64,000 nt of DNA from Centropus unirufus. Its lineage: Eukaryota > Chordata > Aves > Cuculiformes > Centropidae. Within the stretch, counting starts at the first letter, position 1; each line of letters starts with the position of its first letter. Positions 14,701 to 26,700 of this stretch are shown piece by piece. The translations under genes were made by a program, and so were the position numbers. The stretch is taken from NCBI GenBank assembly GCA_013397695.1, contig VYZI01000405.1, forward strand, positions 524,237 through 588,236, written 5' to 3'. A model generated the notes under the pieces. That model saw only the letters and a program-made list of their open reading frames with translations. It did no database searches and was not told where the DNA came from.

Positions 14701-17700
14701 ATAGCGTAAAACCCACATTCCATATAACTGGCAATGGCACCAGAAAATGCATACAAAAAGAAGGAACCAGGGAAAGTATTTAATAAGATGGTAGACCAGG
14801 GGATTTTGCGCTTTGTGAACACCTCTACGATGGAGATAGGGCAGACTGCACATGCTACAGCCATGCATTTGCAGCTACTGCATCATCTAATTGCTCCCAA
14901 AACTGTTCCTGTGGCTGGTCCTATTACTTTTATTTAAAAGAAAAATAAATAAATAAATCAGAATGGCTAATTGAACTGGCTGCAGAAAGGAAGATTTGCA
15001 CTTGATTTTGCAATCTTAAAGGAAAAACGTAAAAATGTAAGTGAAAAAACAAGCTGAATTTGTAGAATGTAGAAGGAAGTTAGTGCATAAGAACCATCTG
15101 TAAGCTGTTGTTGGGTTTGCGGAGAATAAATGGAACCCTGATTTCTATTCCAGAAAGTTAAATTCAAAGCCATGTCCAGCTGGATCCTAATTTAAGAGCC
15201 AGTCGGCAGAAAGCACATTAAGAAACATCTAACAGATGCAAACCACCATTTAAAATGTTGAACAAGTTATATTAAACCTTATTACATGTACTAGAAAGCC
15301 AAAAATAATAACAAAAGACTAGCCACCAAGGACAACCTTTAGCATCATTTTGTTATGCAAAAGGAATTCTTATTTTAAGAAGAAATGTCAAATTATTCTC
15401 TCCAACATGATAGGCATGTATAGTTTGAAGAATCTCATAAAACTGCTTAAAGAGCCAGGCTCTTTTCTGAGATAAAAAATATTCTGTAAGATTAAAATCT
15501 AGATTGGGTTAGTATCTTTAAACAAGTGATGCTTAAAATATATCAGACTTAATTTATTGTGTGAAATGGGCTTTTCTATATTCATGAACCGGTTTAGGTG
15601 TAAAGGGATGGATTTATGCTAGTGACATGCAACAGACGGGTACATGGTGTCTGACACATGAGGGAGAAGTTGCAGTTAGTCTGCCTTCAGCATCTGAAAG
15701 CCCATTTAAATGGAAAAAGAGTACTGTATGTTTATCACTGTCAATACCCAAACACAAAATGAAAAAAAACAAAGAAAAAAAATACACTCATTTGTAGGGA
15801 AAGACAGAATCTGAATGACATAGCTCTCTTACTTAAGCTCATATTCTAAGTGTGAAACAAACCCAAATTCATTTTAATTTAAAAATCATTTCATGTAATA
15901 CACCTTCCCCAATGAGAAATGACTGCACACTTGGAACACATGGGTGATCAATTAAGTTGAATTAAAAGCAAAACAACTCAGATGTGTGATACAGATTACA
16001 CAAATACTTAAGTGTAACACGGTGGTAACATAGGCATAATATGGCAGCTTTCAAAAAAATTAAAGTATTTAAATCCACTAAAACAACAAACACACTTTGC
16101 TCAGAGAATTCTGCATCATGTTACATCAGCAGAACAGGCCACAGGGAGGTGTCCCTTTTCCTCACAATTCCAGTTAAAGATTAGACCATAAAAAACACGC
16201 ACACCATTACAGCAATATAGAGTGACTTCCACCGCCTGTGTTAAGGCAAACAGTATTTTCAACTAAGGACTGTTTTAGCTGTCGAGTTTACCTTGCCACA
16301 CAATTTGCTTCACAACTGAACGGGAAACTAATGGCATAGGAAATGTTGTTCACCTTGAACTACCACCTGAAGAATGGGACTGCCCAGCTGCACAAAAGTC
16401 TATGTCACTAGGTTCAAGGGTGAACAACCTCTTGTCCCCTTAGGCACCCATTAAGAACTGCAGACACAATAAAAAGATATTATAATCAGAAAGCAAGGCA
16501 ATCCTCCTTTTCTTATAGTTACCTAAATAAAATAAAAAAACTGCTATAAACTGACTATATTTTCCAAGAACAATACTTTTAATTACATTACACTTTAAGA
16601 GCCATTACTGCTAAAAGAACACACCAGCTTTGTTTCTGCATCAAAAGATAGCAACCAGAATAAATATGGGTGGTTTCCAGGTGTAAATAGGTCCTCTCTT
16701 TTTTAAAAATGGATACTCTCAAAGTTTTTTATGCTGTACTAACCCATGATAAGGACAAATCTTGCTTACATTTTAAAGCCCAGACAACTTTTTCCTGAAA
16801 CTGTTAACACATACACATATATTCTTAACCCCATGCACGAGTTTGATTGAAATCTGCATGACTGCTGTCATAGATGAAGCTAAGCATATATGGATAATCA
16901 CACGAACTAAAGATTGACATTAGAAAAGTTTTGTGTCTCCATGACTCAGTTTCAGGAGAGATCCATTATTCTCGGCAAAACTCCTTTAATCCATGTTTAA
17001 TGTACAAGACAGTGTACAAGAGAAACACCTTAAGAAGCTGGAACAATAGGATGTCAACCAAAACACAAAGATAGGAATTCTTTAGCAAGAAACATGACTC
17101 CTGAAAAAAAAACAAAAAAAACAACCCTGTTCTCACTGCCTATTTTCATAATTCCCTTTCATACTTTACAGGAGACCTATAAATATCGGGTTCCATTATG
17201 TTGGATCCATACTGTCTCTTTTAGCCACGAAGTTTTTAGATACAGATAAAGCTAGATTTAAATACTGCTCTAAGACAGAACACAGAATCCGTTCTGAGAG
17301 AGCTTTGAGGACACTGTAGCATTTCTGAGTAACCTCTTGAAAACAAAATAAATTAAAGACCATAGGCTCAGCAGAGAATGACTTACCAGTCTGTTGTGTT
17401 CTTTTGGGGTAAGTCTTGCTGCGACTTCTTTCAATGCACTGGTCAGGCCGTGGGAGCTGCACAGAAGGGTCTCTGGTCATTTGAAAAGATGCCCTGCTAG
17501 TTGAAAACACAACAAAATAACAGAAAAACACTTGGGAAAAGTAACAAAGAAATAGAGGCTTTTAAGATTGAAAAAAATAGATGGGGTTTGGACAGCACGT
17601 TTTGTTAGTTATTCACTTCTCATCCCAGCTCTGGCTCTGTAGAGAAGCACTACCCTTTTGGTTTGAATCAGTTATTCACAGAATCATGAACAGATTGTGC

Positions 17701-20700
17701 CAATCTCCTCTTCAGTGGGTATTTTCAGGAGGAACTAAGCAACTGAAACAAAATGTTTGTTTATTAGATGCCGAGATAGTGTAACCTTCTGTAAACTCAA
17801 ATATTCTAATATAAGACTTGCTTAAGTAATTGTTTACTTCCTCAACTCTTTCTATAAGTTTTTATCTCAGGAAAAGATATATTTAACATTATCCAGTTAC
17901 AACCAGTAAGGGGTTACTTCTCTGTCATGTGGAATCCGAGAATCAAAGAATAATTTATACTGGAAAAGACCTTTAAGATCATCCGGTCCAACTGTAAACC
18001 TAACACTGCCAAGTCCACCACTAAATCATATTCCTAAATGCCACATCTACACATCTTTTAAATACCTCCAGGAATGGTGACTCAAGGGTGTGAAAAACCC
18101 GTTCAAAGTAAGGTGTAATGAATTTAGTACAGGCCCAAATGACAATAAATTGAGCAGAAGTTCTGATTCTTATTTACAGGAAGGCTCTCTTCATTGATTT
18201 AAATAAGTTGTTAAGTTTAAATAAATTATTTTCTGCTCATTTTAATGTTCCTCTCCACATAACTAAGCAGAATTAAGTGTTCATAAAAAAGGTAGAACAG
18301 GCCTCATATTTCTCCCCTAAATTCTATGTTTGCTGGAACTTACTGCACAAGAGAAGTAATTATTAGTATTAACTTCCAGTTGCTTAAACATGTGTAGTTC
18401 AATGACTAAGAAGTAAACAGGTGTCATGCTAGCAACTACAAAGTGACTGCACAGGCATAAGATATGTTGATTATCCGAGTTATGTGAATAGACTCCACTG
18501 GAATCTAAAAAACAAACCAGAAAAAGAAGACAGAAGATAATATTCTGGCCCTGTATATACACAGTCAAATTATGGGATTATTTTTTCTGCTGCTTGGAGC
18601 TAACAGTGTATACAGATACACATCACTGCCACTGCTTTTCATGCTACAACAGGGACTAACTGCAAAAAGGAAAGGCAATGGATAAGCAAAGAGAAGATTC
18701 CCAAATCACATGAAAATGCTGTAATTGCTGCTCTGAATTCCACGATGAGAGTTAACACATCAAACACCAATTGATTATCACTATTTATCATTAACACTTT
18801 ATAATCAATGCGGGGCAACCAGATGTCACAACCCACATTTACCAGAACATCCACTCCGGTCAGAAAGAGCCCTCAAGAATCCCTGTAGCAAAACAGGAAC
18901 ACTTCATACTAGAGGGGAAATGTATACTGTAATGTGTTCTAGAAATAAAACAACATTATAAACACCACCGTCAGAAATTATCATCATCTCACCATAGCTA
19001 CCCCTATCACAGATTACCCTTGAAACCAATTAAAAAAGGAAGACAAACATAATGCACTAGCAGCAGGAGTAATCCACAGTTAACTGCTTTGTGGATTTTT
19101 TTTTAAATTGCTTGAGTAGGTCCTGGCGAGTACAGAGCTTTCTCCTACTCAGCATCAGTGCCGTGTTACAATCTACTGAAATTATCCAACAGTCACCCAC
19201 AGTACTCTCGCAGGAATCCACTGAAATCCCATCCAGCTTCACAGATGGGGTTACACAGAACAGTATCCAACTAGAAGTACCAAAGGCAGTATAATAATTT
19301 CCCATTATCTACATTAAGAAGAAACCAGATCATGCCGGATAATGTGATAGCCCAAATAATCTGGATTATTATAAAGTACATTGTATAAGATGGAACAGAC
19401 GCATGACAGTGATCCTGGCTGTAGCCAATTGAGATTCAGACACATGACCTCAGGCTCAGCACTGGCATAATGCATATGACTGGCATAGTAATTTCTCCAT
19501 CAGGAAGACCTTTCTTGCAAGCAAAATCTTATATGCAAGGTTAACAGAGAGTTGACAATGAATTCCAACTGAAAAATTCAAAAGGAAGACGGAAAGTTGA
19601 AAGCAAGAACAGGTAGCCTGGGAGAAATACAGATAAATTGTCCAAAAAGGCAGGGATCAAGTTAGGAAAGCTAAAGACCAGGTAGAATTAAATCTGGTCA
19701 AGGTGGTCAAGGCCAACAAGAAAAGCTTCTATAGGTATTTGAGTGATGAAAGGATGACTAGGAAAAAATGTGGGCCTTCTCCAGAAGGGAACAGGAGACC
19801 TGGATTCCCAGGATATGGAAAAGTCTATGGTACTCAACGACGTTTTTTCCTCTTCACCAGCAAGAGTTCGAACCAGAGTGTCCAAGTCCCAGAAGACAAA
19901 GGCAGAGACTGTGAAAATGAAGAACCACCCACTGCAGGACAGGATCGGGTGTAAGACCATCTAAGAAACCTGAAGGTGCACTAGTCCAGAATGTTCAGAA
20001 TGGCCAGCAGGATCAGAGAAGTCATCCTCCCCCTGTCCTCAGCATTGTTGAGGCCACTCCTCGAATAGTCTGTTCAGTTTTGGGTCTCTCACTACAAGGG
20101 CACTGAGCTGCCGGAGCATGTCCAGATAAGAATAACAAAGTAGGTGAAGGGTCTGAAGCACCAGCCTTACGAGGAGTGGCTGAGGTAACTGGGATTCTTC
20201 AGTCTAGAGAAAATGAGGCTGAGTGAAGAACTTACTGCTCTCTACAACTACCTGAAAGGAGGCTGTAGAGAAGCAGGTATTGGTCTCTTCTCCCACGTAA
20301 CAAGGGAAAGGACGAAAGGAAATGACCTCAAGTTACACCACAGAAGGTTCCGATTAGATATTAAAAGTAATTTCTTCACTGAGAAGGCTACCAGGCAGTG
20401 AAATGAGCTATGCAAGGAGTGTTAAGAGTCCCAACCCCTGGAGGTATTTAAAAGATGAGCACACAAAGTGCTCAGGGATATGGTTTAGTAGTGACCAAGT
20501 ACGTTTGGACTTGATCTCAAACGTCTTTCCAACCAAATGATTCTATGATTCTACAGTCCTCAAGATCCTTCCCACCCAAACTATTCTATGAGAATGATGA
20601 AAAGTGTGCTAGACCTATTACTACGCTGCTATCAATACCTACCACAAATACTCGAATTAACAGAATCTGCTAGAGAAACTGTCAGTCATGGTTTTCTTGT

Positions 20701-23700
20701 TTTGAGAGAAATCTTCCTAAGAGGCAGTGATAAAGAACTGACTAACTAATAATTGCTAGCCTTACCCATTATGATCCATGTATTTCTTGAGTGGTGGTGG
20801 AAATACAGACAGGAAGTAGAGACAGCCCTAATTACACCTAAACAAACCTGGTATATTTGCAGGCCTTGGAACAAACTTCTAGAATTTACCATTGTAGTAA
20901 ACTGGGCCCATTTCACCCGACAGCTTGCAGATAACTACAAAAGATTAAAATATACTTTTTTCTCCACTTACATACAGGGAAAGTGGTAATTTTAAAAGAA
21001 AGAGGCCTGGTTTCCAGGTGTTGTTTGGATTTGCTGCTTTCCCTCATTTCAGGTTCACTGAATACACAACCCTGAAGCAATTCTGAATATCAGACCAAAA
21101 ATTACTTGGCTCAGAATTGCCCAGCCAATGTGACAGAACTGGATTTAAAACAGTAGTAACAAATTGCCAAATCAAGTGCCTTACTCACTAGAAAAAGACC
21201 CTTTCATTCATTAAAAACTATATGATTTCTGATATTTTACTGTTTTAACTACCTCCTATACTCTGCCAGTTGTCTGTGGCACTGGAGCTAGAGGATCTTA
21301 CACCCACTCTCTCTTCTGCATCTTCCTCTGTATCACGGCATTCACTGCTTTTTATGTCATGCTGTCTGCTTCTTTGACTCAGGCAAAAATTGAGATTAAG
21401 TACTGCCCATCCACCCTTAGTCTGAAGTTTACTGTATCTTTTGAGGTTTGCAGCCTTGAATGCCTATCCAACTTTGCCAACTATTCCAGTTAGAAAAGAT
21501 ATATCCAAATCCCTCCACATCTGACCTCATTTTTGTTCTTACATCAATCACCACACTTCACCAGCAGTATTGCTACAGGTCTAGACATAACCATTTGGAT
21601 CAAGAGCCCTGACCATAGTTCAAATGCAGCTGTAAAGAATGGTATCGCAGTTACAGGTTTTATACATAACTTTGCAGCAAAACTTTGCTAATTCCCATAA
21701 AAAAAGGCAGCTGCCAACATGTATCCTCATTTTGGTATTTCCCAGTTGTCATGAAAAACCCTTTAGGACATGAATGTAATTTCAGGGCTTATAAAGATAT
21801 TTTAACTTAAAGCATTGCCAAGGCTGCTCTTACTTTCACTGTGGGCTACAGCAGGCCTTAGCCAACTCTGGGGATCTGGAGAATGAGAAGTAAGTAACAT
21901 TTGCCCTAAAAATTTCAACTCCCAAAAAGGAGTCTGTTAAAATGGCCCTGATGCATGTTTTGTCAGCAGAACTGCTCTGAGTCATAGTCTGGATNCCGAA
22001 AAGAAGGAATGCAGAAGGAATGAAATGAAGTTCAAACAATTAAGTAAATTCACCTGTATCGATGTTTATAACCTATGGATCCAAACTTGCTGAATTTTCT
22101 TGAGAGAGAGTTTGATTCATTCTCTGGCACTCTACGTAGTTTGAAAAACAAAAGTAACAGAGTAAATTAGATAGACAGGTATCAATTACAGTTCCCTTCC
22201 CAAGAAAAGAAAAAAATGCAAGCTTCAGGTTCCAAAGAAATAATTTTCTGCTGTAGTTCCTTTTCACCCCTACCTCCAGACAGACTCTTACAGGGTTGAC
22301 ACATCCTCAAAGCCATGTTTCTACCACGTTTTTGTCCTCTTCTTTTGATTACAGTATTCTATATTTCAGGCTCTACTGTAAACCATTGGCAAGGGCAACC
22401 TTTTGTTTAATATTTTACAGGAGCAGACAAAAATATCATGCAGCAGTAATGAGACTGCGGGAGGGATTCTGAGCTTACTTATTTACAGCACTCTTAAAGC
22501 TAACCCCAAGCATCCCAAGCGACCAGTTCCTAGCTAGACGCCCTTGCACATTTTTTTTAGCGTTTTTGCAACAGTAAAAGAAAGTGTTTTGAGATGTGAA
22601 ATACTAGAAACATTTTATACACTTCAGTAAGTAAGAAAAACATTAAGGAAATTCAGTGGGTCTTCCTACAAAAAAAACCATGCATTGTAGGAAATAGTAA
22701 TGTCTGAAATCCACAGGCCTCGCTCAAGTAAATATTGTTTCAGAAAATTTGATTGTTAAATGCATAAAAATGCATACAACAGCTTAAATCCTGGTATACG
22801 CATTTGTGGATACTTTGCTAAAGTTTGTGTTATCCAATATGCAACACTACTTCGAAAAAAATTCTAAAAGAAAGAAACCACTAAAGTAGCCTATGTTACA
22901 AACAGTGTTTCAGGCATAGATTTTTAAGAGCATTCTAGAATCAAAATTTTTTTTTCCAGGAAGTAAGTTGTGTCAACCACTCTAGGTATAACAAGGTTCT
23001 CACTCATCATAGGCTTCCTCCTTTTGGTAACAAAACTACCATTTCTGCATCACTCACCTGAAAAACGTATGATGTTCTACACAGCATTTCCAGAGATGTT
23101 TGCATGTGACCTTGTTACGTGCTTCAAAAAAGAATGAAGTTTCATTGCACTGAAAACAAAACAAATAAAATCAATATTGTTATGAAAGTTTCTGGCAGTG
23201 AGGTAAACCTTCATTCAATGAACACAAGATCAAACTATCTCATATCAATGCACATAAGAAAAGACATAACTATGAAGAAAAGCAGGTTCTATAATTCTTT
23301 AGAATTTTCTTCTATATTTTTCATTGCCTGAAAAGTATTATTTAAATATTTAAATAATCGGTTCCTTAGACAGAGAAAAACAGAAGACAAAGGAGATTTT
23401 TGAAACACTTATATTCCTTCTTTCTTGATGGTAGATGTCAGCTTTTTTTCATAATTAAATACCAGAAAGGTCCTTTTTTTCAAATAGTATGTTTCTGATG
23501 TTTTCTAAAAATGCACCTCAGATGTCAAGCAAAAACATTCCACGGCTCTGTTTAACATTATACAAAAAAGTAAGAATAAGTGAAGAAAGAAAATATGCCG
23601 AACATACGTGTAGAGAAGACAAAGATAAAAGCGGAAATAAAAAAGATGAGGGGAAGTAAACTTTTTAAATAAGGTAGCTAGCTTCAGAATATTCAAAACA

Positions 23701-26700
23701 CTAGGAAAAAGGTCAAGGGTAAAAGCCATGAAATCCACCTTAAAATCTCTTAGGAAAGCCAACAAAAAAAAATATTCAAAAATATTCACAAAAAATTAGT
23801 AGTCAGTACAGGAGACATCAGAAAAAAAAAACAGGGAGAAATGAAAGAGAATTCAGACATATAAAAAATATTAAATACTTCCAATGGTCAAGAAAAAGCA
23901 ACAATCACATCACACTGCTTGTTTCCAACAAGATAAACATTCAAATGCATTCACATTAAACACACTTCCAGTATCTGTCACTCAGTAGACTTAAATGCTC
24001 GGTTTTCTATCTGTGATTTGCACAAAAAACGCGTCGTCCCACTGACTTCAATGCAAATCCTCAGCACAGTACCACACAGTTTGTAAAAAAATTGATTCCT
24101 AATCCCACTGGCCTAGTATGGGAATTAGAAGGGGGGGTGATTCATACCACTTGAGGCAGCTGATTTTAGGAAATGCCTGCCCTTATGCTAGTAATGCCTC
24201 TGTGGTGTCACGCATAAATAAGCAAAGAGCTCTGATTTCGCCCACTCTTCACTTAATGAGGAATGGTGACCTGCAAGCACCTTGCGAAGTGGGAAATAAT
24301 TCAGTAAGTTCTGTAGAATTCAAAATTTCTTCTCTAACAGAACCCAATTAAATCTCTACTAATGGCTGTCAGGCAGCCTCAAAAAAAAAACCTACGAATT
24401 GTCTCCTCAAGCAGCCTTTCCTCCGTCTTCAAAAAAGTAGCAGTAAAAAATGACAGATCTTTGTGCCTGTGATTAGAATAATTGAAATTTCACTCCCTGA
24501 CAAAACAAAAACACACACACACACACAAACATACTGGTGACATAAATGAGCTTATTTTTGTCCATGGGTTTTTTTAGTTTAATGGCTGGCTGGAAGAGTC
24601 CCATGGAATATCCAAGGAATTAAAATCATTATCTAGTCTTCTCTCAAAACCAAATTTTCCTCTCTAGGGCTTAAAGCAAGAACAAGGACTGCGGAAAGTC
24701 ATACAATCACTGAGGATGCTGAAACTAGATTTATATGATATTTTTATGTGCAGCATGAAACAAAGATATAGTAGATAAGTCCCTAAATATATTCAGATGG
24801 TACCTGAAAGTACAATTCAGGCTTGATACGGATCTTTATCTCTCTGCAAGATTCACAAGGGGCTTAACTTCGAGCAAAAATAAGCTTTCTTTATAAAAAA
24901 GCAAACCCAGAAACTTTGAAACTAAAGCTCTTTTAAAACAGAAAAATAAAATTTAAGTAACTGGGGGGGAGAGGGGAGAGGAAAAAAAGAAAAAAGTGTT
25001 CCAGAGAATCTTGAAGGCTGTCAAGGAGAATCTATTTACACTAGAATTTTCAAGAGAACCTTATTGATCTTGCTCTTCAGGCAAACCAAAACAATCATCT
25101 ACCCACCACCAGACAGCACTGGTTTTTTACATTTTTTGAAGTTTTAAAGAAGACATGTAATGGGTACTTTTTATTTGCTTTTTGTTTTTTTACACATAAC
25201 AGAAACACAGCTCCAAGTTTTATGATTTCATTTACTTTACAACTTGTAGATCAGACTGTTACCTGATGCGATTTCATATAAACCCTCACTAGTATATTCA
25301 CCAAGTGTAATTTTAAAGAATAATATCAGATCAAGCTTATGGTATTGCAAACTTTATGCAATACGATGAGTCAATTTAACTCCTGTTAGGAAAGGACTCA
25401 AATGACTCATTTTTATTATGCAGGATCTTGTTTTGTCTTTGTCCACTCCTAAATTTAACTTTTAGGTAAAAAAAAACCCTGCTGTACCCAAATTTATTTA
25501 AGTACACAATCTCAGAAATCGGGTTTGTGGGTTGGGGGCGGAGGAGAGTGGAGAGAAGGCAGGGATGTCTGGGGTTTCTTTGAAGAGATTTTTTAAAATA
25601 AGGTATTTCTGCCAAAACTTATTATTAGCCTATTTCAAATGCCACTGGAATTTAGTGAAAGATTGCCATCAAAAGGTTCTACCTGTCCATTTCTGCTTCT
25701 TTAAAGTTTTAGAATGTTTCCATATATGGAACAAATGGCACGTAACAGATGAAAATCACCGTAACTAAAGGAGACAGAGTATACCTACATTGTCATATGA
25801 TGGAAAAATCTAACCAGCAAACATTAGTGATCCATCATTTAAAGGCACCATTTTTAAGGTGGGATAAATCTCATCTTCGATGGTAAGAAAAAAATTTTAA
25901 AACTACATGCTGAAACATCTGTACTTGGTATGCAGCAATCAAGGGCACTGAGGAAAAAACAGCATAGCCCCATAGGACCAATTGTCAACAGGTCATGGAA
26001 TTCATTTCTGGAAAATGAAATAACTGCCTAAAATCCAGAAGGCAGATGAACAGGCTTTCTGATAACACACTGAGGTTATTATTTAAATTTGAAGGAAAAG
26101 CATGTCTGAAAACTATTGCCTCAGAATGGATGCTTGAAATAAGTCACATAGCACAGTTAAATTTTACTGACCAGAAAAAAGCCTGAAACAGTCATCTCCA
26201 AGGTCTCTGATAAACAGAGAACAGACAATTCATAACTCTTTACTATTTTTCACCTTTTCTGCAAAGGATTCAGTAACTTACTGCAACTAAGTCCAGCATG
26301 ACACTCCATATGGCATACCGAAGTTTAGGACTTCATTTACTTCATCAGACTTTTTAAGAATTGAAAGAATACAGTGATTGCGGTGACAATTTATAAATCT
26401 ATACGTAAAAATTAAACAGCATTTAAAGGAGTAGCATCTTCCAGGCTTAATATTTCTCCCCAACCGAAGAAATTAATTTGAAGAAATTGATTGTATAGGT
26501 AAAGCAGTCATGGCCTTACCTGTTAACACCATAAACTTTTTTTCAAATAATAGGCAACATTTTTAGCATTTTGAACAACTACAATTTCTTACACATAGTG
26601 AGAGCAGGGATTTTTTTCTTATTATTCTCATACAGAAGAACAAAACCTCTTGTGCTTTTACTAATGATTTATATGAAATTACAATTCCAAACTCAGTCCG

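Larger units (their letters stand above)
9156..17386 (-). other. EPB41L4A intron, 8.2 kb
   Basis: It contains one copy of a direct repeat (9510-9645), a plus-strand CR1 3' fragment (11133-11708) and a small perfect hairpin at 15449-15465. The remainder is AT-rich intron with no recognised element. Confidence 0.76.
17497..22053 (-). other. EPB41L4A intron, 4.6 kb, with CR1 copies
   Basis: It contains a minus-strand CR1 3' fragment (17936-18085), a plus-strand internally deleted CR1 (19575-20555) and a short extra CR1-like tail (20556-20595). A single undetermined base is at 21995, 59 bases past the exon at 22054. The rest is unremarkable. Confidence 0.78.

Noticed and set aside
15449..15465. 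Hairpin with 8-base arms (AAAGAGCC / GGCTCTTT) and a one-base loop
   Set aside because: Too short for a microRNA precursor or other known RNA; likely chance.
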